From: Ramazzottius varieornatus
Taxonomy: Eukaryota > Tardigrada > Eutardigrada > Parachela > Ramazzottiidae
Reading direction: 5' to 3'
DNA length: 64,000 bases
Assembly: GCA_001949185.1 (NCBI GenBank)
Contig: BDGG01000018.1
Location: 587,448-651,447, forward strand
In this document: piece after piece, positions 9,812-21,571 of the stretch
How the letters are laid out: every line of letters starts with the position of its first letter
Numbering within the stretch: the stretch's first letter is position 1
Made by a program: the position numbers and the translations under genes
Notes under the pieces: generated by a model
Told to the model about the DNA's origin: nothing
Seen by the model: only the letters and a program-made list of their open reading frames with translations
Database searches by the model: none

Positions 9812-11356
9812 ATGTGGAAACCACTGCAGAATACAAAGTCTGTGACTTTGGTTCAAGGATGTCTCTTCGCGATTACGGCTTTTATCATTCTGATGACCGT
9901 CGTGGCCTACCATTCATACCTGGTGTACCGAGTACGGATTTCCGGCCCTCGCACTACGCCGCCCGAGGCCGTCCTCAGCGACTTCAGTGTCCCACCGTGC
10001 TTATTCGGAGATTTGCCCTCTGCACGACAACAACCAGTCCTAAGAGTGGTGGTGGTGGTCTACTTCTCCATTCCACAGAAGAGTACGTATCTCGATCAGC
10101 TCAAGTGGTGTATGCGCAGCTTACTGGAAATGGCCGAGACCGAACCGCCCTTATGGCGCACCGACCTGATCATTTATATGGAGAATGTCACCCTGCCGCA
10201 AGTTTTGGACCTCGGCTGTAGCACGGCTCCTCGACGAAATGCCTTTCAAGTGTATCCTGGTACAGTATGCGCGGGTTCAAAACCGGAAGCTGGAGACGGA
10301 ATTTCGCGACAGTATTCGATTGATTCCAGTACACAGAATGGGAGCTCGGCTAATCAATTGATTATGGTCGTTCTCCCAGTGGTGCACCCAGCCAGCCAAT
10401 AACATTGGAAACGTGCGCCACTTGGGAAAACAAGCAGACTCGACTAAATCATTTTCCCAAGTGGCGCACGCCATCGGCCAATAACAATGAGAACGTGCGC
10501 CTTATGAGACATCGATCTTACGATCAGGCGCAATTCGGTGACCGAAGTCCTAATTTGAGACGGGTTTTGTTCTTTTCCAGAATACGAGCGAAATCTTCAG
10601 GAGCAAATGAAAGAATACCCATACCTCGACTCGATTTATCCCCTAGTGGAGCACTCGTCCAGCTATTCCAAGTACGACTTTGTGGTACGTTCTGACCTGG
10701 ACGTCTTCTTCACTCCGGCTTTCGCTGGGTGGATTCCACCCAACTGCGCATTTGTAACGGGGAACGGAGGCTACAGCGACACCTTCAACATGGAGAAGCT
10801 GGCGCATGTGGCCAGCTACAGCGGTATCCACTTCAACGCTTCAGTGCGCAACGTTGGCTCCACATGGATCGGCACACCGCAGTTGGTGGCCAAGGTGGCT
10901 GAACGGACAGTTCACTGGATGGTACACCTGAGCAGGATCGAGTTCTCGCCCAAGCAGCGCACCATAGCCTGGTGGGGTGGCGCTCCCTTGTGGATGGAAT
11001 GGCATTATGGTGTTCTGTCGATGTACGGAGGTCACTTGGCTGTCAATGAGGTCCTCGAATCAGGTAAACGACATCCGTATCTCAAATTGGACCTCGATCA
11101 TCCCACTACCTCATCGGCGAGTTGTACGGTTGATGGACCTTTACATCTTCATACCTACCAGTCTAACGTCTACTTTAGCAAGTCTGAGTTTAATAACCGC
11201 AAGTATGTTGGCGCCAGTGCTCTTCCTGCTTTCTTGAATAGCACTAGATGTGATTACGCTGCCTATCTAGCTGCCGATTCGTTGGTTATGACTTCTGTGG
11301 GATTGGCCGAGAGGTTACGTTCCGCGAAGTTAACCACCCTGCAGAAAAGAGTTTAA
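9812..11356 (+). CDS. Type II membrane glycosyltransferase-like protein (DUF7164-like)
   Basis: Exon 1 (9812-10259) and exon 2 (10581-11356) join in phase 1 to give 407 residues. Residues 10-35 (VQGCLFAITAFIILMTVVAY) form a signal anchor after a short N-terminal tail, the layout of a Golgi type II enzyme. The luminal part has RVVVVVYFSIPQ, DLIIYMEN and then YDFVVRSDLDVFFTPAFAGW, where SDLDVF is a DxD-like metal and nucleotide-sugar site. It also has AWWGGAPLWMEWHYGVLSMY and a His-rich HLHTYQSNVYFSK near the end. The overall pattern resembles proteins annotated DUF7164 in protists and invertebrates; the substrate is unknown. The intron carries two tandem hairpin modules. Confidence 0.72.
10345..10510. 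repeat. GTGGCGCAC hairpin modules, two in tandem, intronic
   Basis: Cores lie at about 10375, 10412, 10458 and 10493, alternating in orientation, with GGGAAAA/TTTTCCC linkers. They fill most of the intron of the glycosyltransferase-like gene. Confidence 0.85.
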
Positions 11357-12388
11357 GTGCCAGTATAAAAGATGTGCTTTATCGAAAGTAAACTTTCCCA
11401 AGAGTCTTCCTACTTCTGCATCGTCCGGGCTCTGGATTCACACGGCTGCAAGTCAGACCATCGTACATGGGCCAAGGCCAATGCAAACTCTGCAGAAACA
11501 GTCCGTGTCCGTATCGTTGACCCTGACAGAAAGATGGTATTTCGGACTTTGTCCTTCTTCGGTCTGTTGAACATGAATTCGAATTTCGTTAAGAATGGGG
11601 TTGCTTTCAGCGTTTTTACTGTGGGAAAGGCTCGCCTTTTTGTGCGATCAGAGACCAAAGCCAAGAGAATGTACAAAGATTCTTGGTTCTACACTGTAGA
11701 GCTTGCATCATGAGACTAGTTGGTACGGTGGAGCTGCATAACAAAAGTACAAGATACCTTGGCGTTGAATGAAATTATGACATGCGCCTCTCGCTTGGAA
11801 ACGTTGAAGGCTGCATTGGTAGCGAACAGAAAACGAAGCCCACAGCAGCCATCGAGGAAAAGACTACGCGCATAAGACATCCATCTTATCCAGCCACCCA
11901 TACCACAAACCAGCAGATGGCAAAGCAGACAAGAGCCACTTTTACTACCATAGACCAGTCAAGGCGTTGACCTTCTCAGCCGAACAAACCTGCGGCGAAT
12001 AGGGATAGGAACTGTGGAGGCACATAAGCACCACGCTGGCGGTTTGGCCGATTGACACTGACCATTCGACAGACTACATCAATGACGAGCACACTCCAAG
12101 CAACTCACGATTGCGGACACTGGACAGTGGGCAGCTTACGCCTTACGGTTTCGGTGTAAGCAGAGCAGATACATCAATCAATTGCACCTTCTTGATCCCA
12201 TGTAATTACCTCGTGTTTTCGCAATTTCCCTTCTGGCTAAATATGTCGTTCAGGCATAGGACCGCCCCTGATGGACACGGCCTTGATACTTGTTGTTTAA
12301 CAAGGTCGTGCCGACCTGGGGCGCTTCTTCATGCCTGGCATTTGACTTTTTCGTTACTTAAATTGATGTCAGAGTCAGATGGATTGTG
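11357..12388. other. Gene-free stretch
   Basis: An open frame at 11372-11713 (113 codons) shows no recognised motif and was not accepted as a gene. A decayed foldback lies at 12255-12345. Confidence 0.35.
12255..12345. repeat. Decayed foldback repeat
   Basis: CAGGCATAGGACCGCCCC at the left can pair with GGGGCGCTTCTTCATGCCTG at the right; the inner parts GGCCTTG and CAAGGTC also pair. Confidence 0.5.
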
Positions 12389-12654
12389 ATGGACAACTTT
12401 GAATGGCTCCTGAAGTTTGCTATATCGTTCGATTCTGACGTTGAAAAGTTATCCAAGAGAGAATGCTGCAGCCTGCAGAAGTCTGCTACGCGTGAGGGTG
12501 GAGACCAGACTTCGAGCCATGTTGCACAAGCCAGACTGGACTGCGCCACTGCACCATAGCGACCCAACTCTGCCACCTCACCGTCCTCGCCGCTCGCAGC
12601 ACAAGACTAAAGCACCCTTACTGGCGCAGAAGCCCATTCCCAAAGTCAAAAAAA

Positions 12655-13461
12655 GTGATTGAGATAGCCCCGACAGAGTTCAAAGCCTTGATGCGGTACT
12701 GTTTCCCCACAAAAGACTACCTGTCGTACGAGAAGCTGGCGTCAGTGCTCGATCCCAGTCCCACTTCCGCACCTTCCCTCTGGAGGAGAGTCTTTGACCG
12801 ACAAGCTGTGCTGGCTGTCTTCTACCAGCTGGACTATGCTGCCGATGTCCCGCGAGTGTCGAAATGCATACGCATTCGCAAGGAGAGGAACTCCAGCCTG
12901 CAGTATGTCTTGGTTCCCACCGTCTATCTACACGGGCAAGAACTGTCCGACTCGCATGTGTCGGCTATTCTCGGCTCCGCCGTACTTCGCAAGCCGGAAG
13001 ATGTAACCAGGCTGCTAGAAAGCCTGGATACAGCGGGTATGGAGGAGGAAGATGGGCTAAAATTCTGTTAATAGGCAATTCTGATGAAATCTTTAAAATT
13101 ATCTCGTCCTGTGTTTCTTTAACGGAACCCAGCAGTCTCTTCGCACTGCAATCGCAATTCACCGCCACTCCTACCCGCACTCTGCAGCCAAAGCCTAATA
13201 TCTCCTTCCTTCCGGTGGTGTCCAGCCACCGAAAGGTGGAAGCCTACCAGCTTCAAATGAACAAAGTTGTTTCTTTGCTTTAGCCATCCTTGAGAAGGAC
13301 AAACCAAAGCAGCATAAGACCCGACGGAAACGACGTGATATGCCGGTCAGAGGTCCTTCGCCTCCTGGCCAGATTATAAGCACAGCCTTTGATGGCGGCT
13401 CGGGTATCGATGCATCCCTTTCAGCAAAATTGACGGTCAACTTCACGAATTTCTGACTGAA
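12655..13461 (+). CDS. Unrecognised gene, 5' end uncertain
   Basis: A clearly protein-like frame begins near 12655 and runs through EFKALMRYCFPTKDYLSYEK, SLWRRVFDRQAVLAVFYQLDY, LQYVLVPTVYLHGQELSDSH and VTRLLESLDTA. A GTATGG donor at about 13037 and a TTGCTTTAG acceptor at 13283 join in phase 1 to ILEKDKPKQHKTRRKRRDMP and on to a TGA at 13459. The second exon is Lys/Arg-rich. The start is unclear: an upstream frame from ATG 12389 (MDNFEWLLKFAISFD) is in a different phase and could be a first exon. The stretch 13133-13280 also looks coding in another phase. No family is recognised; the gene model is provisional. Confidence 0.4.
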
Positions 13462-13488
13462 TAAATTGGGCTTGTCCTTACGGATAAA

Positions 13489-14395
13489 ATGTTTGGTCTC
13501 TATGGGTTCCTGAAGCAGCCAAGCGGTCCAGTTCCTCCTGAATGCATTGAGCTTCACAACACAACCGCACCGTGGAACTTCTCGGTTCCTGGTGAGGGCA
13601 AAGTAGTCTTACATGAGCTGTACCCTCAGGTTCTCATTGAGGAACAGGCCATGCTCACTCTTCAGGTACGAACGTGTCGACATAACGGCTTCACAATATG
13701 GCGAGTCGGACGATGAATTCACCCACATCAACACTGAAGACGTGCGCCGCTTGGGAAAATAATCAAACTCGATCAGATCGCTTTCCCAAGTGGCGTACAC
13801 TCCCAGCCATTGACACTGAAAAGGTGCGCCACTTGTGGTGACAATCTGGCAGAAATCATCTGCCGACGTCCCGTTTGATCCTATGATTTCTTTTATGGTC
13901 TACTGAAATCGAGCCGTATTATTTTTAGCGACAGTCTAGCATGTACAAATGGTTCATATTCATCCAGCTCCTCGGCGGCGAACGAGGTCTCTTCCGGTTG
14001 AGTTCTATATGGGTCAACGACAAGAGCGGCCAAATGATGGAGGTTCTGGGCAAGAACGCCATCTTTGCTCTCGATCGTAAGTAATGTACACATCGTGATT
14101 ATTCCTGAGAAAGGGAGTTCCGGAAGGAGAGACAACACAGTTATTCCTGAGACTTTCGGTAAAATTAAACTGTATACTCAGAGTTTTATTTCTGTTGGTA
14201 GAGCATGTAGTGGATGTAGTCAAGGCTGGAATCTTGGCGTTAGCCAAGAGCGTGCCCGGACGAAATGTATCGACGAAAAACTTTCTTTCGACCAGATTTT
14301 CTTCTTGGCGTGGGGCAAATGCCGAAGCCATCCGTGCGGAAGGTGCTTTGCCCAAGAAAGGACTGAAACGGAGCCTGACTAATGATTCGAAGTAG
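13489..14395 (+). CDS. Unrecognised three-exon gene, about 170 aa
   Basis: Exons 13489-13665, 13935-14076 and 14202-14395 join with GT-AG borders in phases 0 and 1. The product begins MFGLYGFLKQPSGPVPPE, continues HELYPQVLIEEQAMLTLQ, then YKWFIFIQLLGGERGLFRLS and WVNDKSGQMMEVLGKNAIFA, and ends in a basic tail (GALPKKGLKRSLTNDSK). No domain is recognised. In the same frame directly upstream, after an acceptor CCCTTTCAG near 13412, lies KIDGQLHEFLTE followed by TAA and then IGLVLTDK. The true N-terminus may therefore lie further upstream with a stop interrupting it. Intron 1 contains hairpin modules. Confidence 0.5.
13735..13845. repeat. GTGGCGCAC hairpin modules, intronic
   Basis: GTGCGCCGCTTGGGAAAA, TTTCCCAAGTGGCGTAC and GGTGCGCCACTTG follow one another in alternating orientation within the first intron of the 13489 gene. 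Confidence 0.8.
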
Positions 14396-15171
14396 TTCTG
14401 AATATTCACGCTTCCTTACGTCTTTTGAACCACGGTTGCAGCGTGGTGAAGACAATCATTACAATACAGTACAGTATCATCGTCAGACTTGTACTCATTG
14501 GACTCTGAGTAGTCATTGGTCAGTCATATAATTATGTGATTCGGGACTCAGGGCTGCGACATCATAATACAAAAGAAAAGCGGTATTCCGAAAACTATCA
14601 AGCTGATGTCTATTATGTCGAAATACATGGGGAGGTGATCGGAAGAGTAAGCTTGAGGGAGATACCATGCAAAAGCAGCAGGAACACTGAAGAAAACAAT
14701 AGCGCACACAAGGAACGTCGTCACCCTTCGTCCTTCGCTGACTCCAGCACCTCTGCTGGAAGATAAATCGTGTCCTTGTTAGAAGCAAGGCCAGTCGAAG
14801 TTGTCGAACCCAGGCCGATCGATGTCGATTTCGACATTTCGAACGGATCGGAAACAAAACGGATTTCTTAGCACTGTTTGAAACGAAAGGATTGTTAATA
14901 TTAGAGAGAAACTTCATTGGAGTTTATGGGGTCAGAATCCGATATACTGTATACATGAAAGCCACAGTATCACTACGGTATGTTAACTGTGTATAAAAAT
15001 CAATCGATACTGTCTACGAGAGAGGATGATCAAGAGAGGCCAGAGCACCATGCAGAAAAGTAGCACAGTACCGCTTTATACTGGTATTACACGTCTACTG
15101 AATTTTTAACGTCGTGTCCCAATCAGAAAATGCGAACTGGTATGTTGGGATTTGATAAAGAAATCCTTGGT
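14396..15171. other. Gene-free stretch
   Basis: No exon, RNA gene or repeat could be supported. It separates two genes that converge. Confidence 0.4.
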
Positions 15172-16597
15172 TTACGGAAATTGGGTAGGTCTGGAGCTCC
15201 GACTCCTAACCTCCGTGATGATGAAACTGGACGCTTGCGAAGGCCGGCTTCCATCATCTCCCCTCACCAATCGGCTACTCAACGGGGAGCTGGAGCCATC
15301 TGCCGTCACCGCCAAATCCGAAGCTCGTAGTTGGTCCAAAGGTACTCCCCTCAACCGCGAAGGAGCTTCGCATACCGGGCAGGTTCCCGACTTTTCCTTA
15401 TCACCAGTTCTTCCCACCACCCTACACACTTGTTGCACACCTGCTGAGGTCTTTACCCAGTCCACCAATGGCTGGAGACCTTCATCGCATTGTAATGGGT
15501 TGCCGTATAGAGTAACGTCTTCCAACGCGGTATCGCTGCGCCAAGCTAGCACGAACTCTCGGGGGATCGCTGACAGACGGTTGTTGTCCAAAAGCAGGAA
15601 GCGCAATGCGTTCAGTCGAAGCAGCCCTACATTCAGCAAGCTAGTTCGTACGGAACACAACCATACCGGTAACATTCACCAAAAACGGGACGGCGCAGAT
15701 CCAGATGAATTCACCCAAGTCGTTGTTCCACGTGGCGCACGCTCTCTGTCAATAACACTGTGCACGTGCGCCACTTGGAAAAATGATCAAAACTCGACAA
15801 GATTGTTGTTTTCAAGTAGCGCACACTGGCGGCACATAAAAACGGAAACTTGCACCACTTGAAACAACGTTTTAGGTGGAAAGTATTTGCCACGTTCTAA
15901 ATCAGGGGAAATTACCGCGAGGAAGGACGATCAACTGGTTTCCCCTCAAATCCAACCGTTCGACCCTTGTTATTCGATCGAACAGATCGTTTGGTAGTTG
16001 ACGAAGATTATTGTTGCGTAAGTCCAAAACTCGAAGAAGAGCCTGACTGGTAAAAGCATCGACCGATACTTGGCTGATTTTGTTATCGGCTAATGTCAGT
16101 GACTGTAGCTTGGGCAGGAACCTCAGGCTTTGCCCGTCGATGGATGTAATTTGGTTTTGTCCTAGGTTCAGTACACCCAACTGGGGTAAATCTGCCAAGG
16201 ATAAATCCGTCAAGCTCCTGATGTTGTTGCCGGTTAGGTCCAGAGTGAAGAGACGGGAGAGTCCGCTGGCTGTACTAGCCGAAAGTCGTTCGATACCAGC
16301 ATTCTTCAGAACGAGTTTGTCTAGTCGTGGCAAGTCACCAAATTCAGGCGGTACGTCCGGTCCGTACGGCTTAGAACGAGACGGCCCTGAGATGACAATC
16401 TCAAGTACTTGGACATTGCGATCGAATCTTGTGAGGTCCAGCGGGGGACTGCGATCCACCAGCTGGCAGCGGATTCGTTTCTGGCCATCTTGAGCAACGT
16501 CACACTGACAGGAAGTCGGACATGCCGCCTCAGTTACCCCTCGTTCCACCAGGATGTAAGAAGCTACGATGAACAGCATCCAGGACATTCCTGCCAT
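15172..16597 (-). CDS. Secreted leucine-rich repeat protein, 378 aa
   Basis: Exon 1 (16597-15916) and exon 2 (15626-15172) join in phase 1. The N-terminus MAGMSWMLFIVASYILVERG is a signal peptide. Next comes a Cys-rich LRR cap, ACPTSCQCDVAQDGQKRIRC. About seven repeats follow with the LxxLxLxxNxL pattern: LDLTGNNIRSL, LNLGQNQITSI, LTLADNKISQV, LDLRNNNLRQL, LDLRGNQLIVL, LLLDNNRLSAI. An LRRCT-type cap includes YGNPLQCDEGLQPL and two more Cys (QQVC, GTCPVC). No transmembrane segment or GPI tail is evident, so it is probably secreted. Such proteins usually bind other extracellular proteins; the partner is unknown. The intron holds two hairpin modules. Confidence 0.88.
15713..15880. repeat. GTGGCGCAC hairpin modules, two in tandem, intronic
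   Basis: CACGTGGCGCACGCTC, CACGTGCGCCACTTGG, TCAAGTAGCGCACAC and a decayed TTGCACCACTTGAAA alternate within the LRR gene intron. Confidence 0.8.
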
Positions 16598-17499
16598 ATC
16601 CGGACGCTATTCGCGATTTTGACAACCGCAACAAATGCAGCAAAGAATTCAAACGTTTAAAAAGTAGAAAATTGTAGCAGAAACTAGTGCTGATTGTGCA
16701 CCAGGAAGTGCTGCAGGTACGCCGCTGTTTGAAGACGGCATTAAGGCAACGTTCTAGCATTCACATTAACATCTCACTTGTATTTTATTTACTGTATTCC
16801 CTCGAAAGTTCTGCGAAACACGTGACTGTCGTGGTAAATATCATCCGGCGGGGCACAGAAAGTATCTATACCTTCAATCAAAGACTGCTCCCCAGTCAAG
16901 TGTAAAGATGGGCGACAATCAAACAATCAGCGGTACCAGTGCGGGTGCAATTTACTGCCATGATGACGTAATTCGCAGAACTATCGACGGAATACAGTAC
17001 ATAACATTGTGGAACTAATCCATTACAGAAGCACGCGGAAATTTGAATTCATACTTTGTTTATGTTTCTCATGACACGACAAGCAGAAAATTCAGTGTCT
17101 GTCTACCTGGAAAAACACCGCAGTAGCTGACGCGAAAAACATCGACTGTTGACTGTTACGATACTGAGTGATTCCTGCGTGTTCTTGCACAGACGAGTAC
17201 TGCCTTCATAAATCGGAAGGCATCCATATTTTATGGACCATTTACGTGGCTAGCTCTGTCTCTCTGACAAGTCGACAAAACGATCTAGTGTGTTCAGTCT
17301 TTTCGATCATCCACCTCAAGCCAAAGCACAGCGGCGCTCAGGACGAGAAAAAACTTGAAAAGAAAATCATTCAAGTTGCGAAGACTCTTTCAACATGCCA
17401 TTCTATCCCCGTCAATCCAGAAAGGCTGACCAGAACAATGACTATCGATACGGCTGCGAATTCCTGTTCTTTCGCCGCTTTAGCTCGCACAGAACAGTC
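16598..17499. other. Gene-free stretch
   Basis: This is the 5' flank of the LRR gene. An open frame at 17168-17509 on the plus strand has no recognised motif and was not accepted. Confidence 0.35.
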
Positions 17500-18183
17500 T
17501 TATGGGTGATGACGGCGTCTTCCGTATCCCAACTGCAGGCGTGTGACTGTTAAAATTTCGGTTTTCGATTGCAAAAGAATTTGCTTTCGGGCTTCGGCTG
17601 TAACCAGATACTGTACGAGTACTTTACCATCTGGTTTGCTCTTTGACACGCACACAAAATCAAACCGATTGCTTGGGAAACACCGGTTACTGTGTGCAAT
17701 TCTCGCCAGTTTCTCACCAGTAAACAGATGGTAACCTTGAACGTGCTTTCCCGTTAACGCTATGAGTGTTTCCCCACTAATTAAACTCAAAACGCTCGAT
17801 GATGTGTGGCCTACAACAACGTAACGCTGCTAAAAACGACAAAGCTGACCTTGAAATATTCTGCAGTCGAAGATTCGACAAGAAGATGGATATTATAACC
17901 AGATTTGCGAGAACGTAAACGTGAGTATAGTTGCCACTGGACCACTGGTGGGATACGCAAGGCAAGCTTGCGGGCAGTGGTCAAGCGAGACGTCCATGAC
18001 GTCGTCCAGAGCAGTGCCTTCAGGTTCTCCATTGATTGGTACTGTAGCTCGTTGATTTACTCTGACAACAATTACACACTTTCGTATTAGAGTTTCATGA
18101 CTTTCATCTCTGCTTTCATCTATCCAAATCCCATCCAACTGATATATTTTCCTCACTGTGGGTATACAAGCAGGAATATTCAC
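17500..18183 (-). CDS. Unrecognised minus-strand gene, model uncertain
   Basis: Two coding-looking stretches are present. About 18183-17900 reads VRKIYQLDGIWIDESRDESH, CVIVVRVNQRATVPINGEPE and LDDVMDVSLDHCPQACLAYP. About 17833-17500, after an acceptor TTTGTCGTTTTTAG, reads QRYVVVGHTSSSVLSLISGE, TLIALTGKHVQGYHLFTGEK and FDFVCVSKSKPDGKVLVQYL, and ends at TAA. The second part resembles a beta-propeller blade or pair of blades, but no family is certain. The phases of the obvious donor and acceptor do not match, so an exon is missing or the gene is damaged. It would run head to head with BRAP, about 65 bases apart. Confidence 0.35.
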
Positions 18184-18247
18184 CGAACAGCAGATCGAGC
18201 CAGGTGTGCATTGCTACTAACGGAGGGAATGCTTTGGGGACAGTGCA

Positions 18248-21200
18248 ATGAGCGTGTGGATGGTCATCCTTCGTCTTGAGCTTCCGACCGAAGCTCGATC
18301 TCCGGCCAGCTTTGACTTTGCCAGTAAGTAACTGCCTCTTGCCCTATCATATTATTGTCGTAACCTCTCTTCATGTATCGTTTCAGCTGAGCGCCATTCG
18401 AAGCAACTATACGAGCCCGTTGTACCACGCTTCTACGACAGTAAAGCCGAGTTCCAAGCAGCTGTCAAGAGAGCGCGTGGTAAACGCAACTTCCGCTCGT
18501 ATCGCATCGAGACATATAGCCCGGCCGACGTTGCCAAAAGGACCATGGCTCAAGGAGCCAACGAGAAGCCGGCTATTCGATCCCGACATACATCCATGAG
18601 ATCGGACACTGGAGGAGATTCGGCTTCGGAAAGCGGTGTTTCAAGTAAGAAGTCGAAACCAATCTGCTGTCATCAAAAATTTGCTCTTGTCTGACGCTTT
18701 TTGCTCTACAGACGACGAATACTGTGTACAGTTCTATTATGGAAATCCAAGCGTCGAAATGGTCAAAGGAGTCTTGCATCTGTTTCGCGAGAAGTGAGTT
18801 AAAAACTGTTCGAAACTAGGATCTGAAATAGACTTGACAAGATTGTTTTCTAAAGTGGCGCACGCGTTCAGTCAAGAAGACTGTAAGTGTGCGCCACATG
18901 GGAAAGCGATCTTGTCGAGCTGCAATTTATCGTTGGTACTTGACATCAAGTCGTCCCGAATTTCGGTCAATGGTATCTTGGACTCTTGGCCTGGTAACTT
19001 TCTACACTACTTGCTGTTTTAGTGAGCGCACGTCACTGAAGCCCAACGTTGCCCGAAGTTCCCTTCTGTGTATGCTGGCCGTTCCTGCATACCTGTCCAC
19101 ACATGATCTTCTCCGCTTCGCTGCACCCTTCGCGTACGTAGTCTCCTTCTCACTTCCCTATAGGCCTTCCCCAAGTCGTATTCATTCGTTGCCGAGTCGC
19201 TTAACCGGACTGTGAACTGGTTAACTAGAATTTTTCTTCCCTTGTAGGGCCGAAATTGAAAGGCTAAAAATCATACGAGACCAGACACCGAACCAGTACA
19301 TGGTTTTACTACGCTTCCGAAGCCAGGTATAAGAATTCATTTAGGTTATCTTGTTATCCAACGTATGGCGCAACATCGACTGGACGTTTTTCTACAATGC
19401 ATTCTTTTTTCATTGGCAGGAGTCTGCCGACTTGTTTTACGACCATTTCAACGGAGTACCTTTCACATCCATCGAACCGGGCATCTGCCATTTGGCCTAT
19501 GTGGCCAAAGTGGACTGTGTCCAAGACATGGAGGTAACAGTACAAAGTGCACTTTAAAAAACCAGAAAGAAGCTTACTTGATTGCTCATGCGGATTTGTC
19601 CGTGTAGGGTGGTGGAATGAGTCTGAAGGGCGTCACGGAGTTGCCGACCTGCGCTTTCTGTCTGGAGAGAATGGTAACAAATTCTCCCACATCGTGTCTC
19701 TTGACACCGACAACTATCTGTGCGGCAGACGGAAAATGACCACTTGAGTTTTCTAGGATGAAGCAGCCAATGGGGTCCTGACTATTTTGTGTAATCATTC
19801 CTTCCACAGTGCCTGCTTGGACCAGTGGGTCGATTCAAGCTGTCCGGTATGCCGCTACTTTCAGACGCCGCAGATGGCGGAAGAACAGGCCTGCTCGACC
19901 TGCGGCATGTCATCCGATGTGAGTAGTACAACCTCCCAGGCCACAGACAACAAACGATGCTAACCCACAGCGCACCTTCTCATGGCTAATGGCTGAGAGG
20001 ATGCGCCACTTGACAAAACAACCTGGTCGGCTTGACTCTTTTCCCAAGTGGCGCACTATTACGGCGTTACTTGGCTCATAGCGTGCGCCACTTGCAAAAG
20101 CCATCTTGTCGGTCGCGATTACTTTCCCAAGTGGCGCAGGTTTTTACTGTTATTGGTCGAGAATGTGCGCCACTTGGCAAACTCCTGGGTTCTTTGTCAA
20201 GCAGTCGTTTGATTTTGAGGTTCTATCTTTCGTAGGATCTGTGGTTATGTGTGATATGTGGGAATATTGGCTGCGGTCGCTATTCGGACAAACACGCATT
20301 TGTGTGAGTCGCTCACCGTAAATCCAGACTTTGTCCTCTCACTTCTTACAAGTTGTGTTTTTTCGTGTCTGTCATGCAGACATTTTGAAGAGACGCAGCA
20401 CACGTACGCCCTGAACATGAAAACGCAACGGGTATGGGACTACGTGGGAGACGGATACGTTCATCGGCTGATCCAGGGCCAAGATGCCGACAACAAGGTG
20501 GTAGAGTACCAAGCCGGAAGTGGACAGCAGGATGAGAAGCTCGAATCGATTACTCTCGAAGTAAGTCTAAGACAAGCTTGAATGGTGGACAAAAGGAGAG
20601 GTTCCATTCGAGAACACGCTGAATGGCTTTCTAGTATACGTACCTCTTAACGACTCAGTTGGAGTCGCAAAGACATTACTTCGAAGAACGGATAGAAAAT
20701 CTGGCTCGCGCTGGCGAGGAAGAACGCGAAAAGATGAGGAGAAACTTTGACGAGCTCTTTGCGAAAGAAAAGCAGCTTTCTGAACAGCGGAGGATAGAAG
20801 CCTTGTGTGCTGCGGAACGACGGGCGGAAGAGCTGGGGCAAGAGCTTGAGGCTAGGCTGACGAAAGAACGCGACGCTTTAGACAAGAAGTACCAACAGGT
20901 GCGACCATTTAAAATCCTATAGATGTTTGGGCCGGCAGGTGAGGAATCCAGACAGATCATTTTTCAAAGTGGCGCACGTTTGCTGTTAATAACACTGCAG
21001 GCATGCGCCACTTGGGAAAACGAACAAGATCGCTTTCCGCAGTGGCGCACGCTGTTGGATAGTAACAATGAGAATGTGCGCCACTTGACAAGACGATCTG
21101 GTTGGAACTGTTTGCCTACGTCCCGTTTGTGGAAGGCTTTAAAGACGGTGTTGCTTAGACGGTGACGAAACTGGTCAAGGTGACGAAAGACTTGGAGACT

Positions 21201-21571
21201 GAGAAACACATGAATGAGTGTCTACGGAGTAATCAGAATGAGCATACTGCGATCATTGAGAAACTAAAGAAGGAAAAAGAACTGGCCGCGGCTGAAGCAT
21301 CGAAGGTATGTCGGAAGCCAGCATCATTTCTATGTGTCGAAGAGCGATGAGAGCGTATTGAAGTGATTGTTTGATCCTACAGGAAATAACGGACTTGAAG
21401 GAGCAAATTACCGACCTGATGTTCCACATGCAGACTACCAGTCGCGTCGAAGAGCTGCCTGAGGCCATACGGCAGGAAATCCAGGAGGGTAACATCAACA
21501 CACAAGCTTCTGCTAGAAGTGGCGCCAGCACTTCTTCGGCCAAAAGCAGAGCAAGACGGAGGAACGAATGA
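18248..21571 (+). CDS. BRAP: BRCA1-associated protein (RING/UBP zinc finger E3, IMP), 590 aa
   Basis: Thirteen exons join in phase: 18248-18323, 18387-18644, 18712-18793, 19023-19133, 19248-19326, 19420-19533, 19608-19673, 19757-19918, 20236-20303, 20380-20560, 20659-20898, 21159-21305 and 21383-21571. The product has the full BRAP order. First is an RRM-like BRAP2 N-domain ([35 protein letters not shown]). Next is a RING finger ([10 protein letters not shown] ... [20 protein letters not shown]), then a UBP-type zinc finger ([39 protein letters not shown]), then a long C-terminal coiled coil ([19 protein letters not shown] to about residue 545). BRAP is a cytoplasmic ubiquitin ligase that binds Ras-GTP and limits KSR-dependent MAPK signalling, and it retains nuclear import cargo. 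Length matches human BRAP (about 590). Introns 3, 8 and 11 carry hairpin modules. Confidence 0.97.
18825..18920. repeat. GTGGCGCAC hairpin module in BRAP intron 3
   Basis: CTTGACAAGATTGTTTTCTA, AAGTGGCGCACG, a loop of about 30 bases, GTGTGCGCCACATGGG and GATCTTGTCGAG form one long imperfect palindrome. Confidence 0.85.
19990..20205. repeat. GTGGCGCAC hairpin array in BRAP intron 8
   Basis: Five core sites alternate in orientation (about 20001, 20044, 20087, 20132, 20165) with spacing of roughly 35-45 bases, the clearest array in the window. Confidence 0.88.
20958..21095. repeat. GTGGCGCAC hairpin modules, two, in BRAP intron 11
   Basis: CAAAGTGGCGCACG, CATGCGCCACTTGGG, CGCAGTGGCGCACG and TGTGCGCCACTTGAC alternate through the intron. 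Confidence 0.85.

Noticed and set aside
19990-20205. Regular repeat-spacer pattern resembling a CRISPR array
   Set aside because: The repeats alternate in orientation and form hairpins, spacers are partly palindromic, and the DNA is intron-containing eukaryotic sequence with no cas genes.
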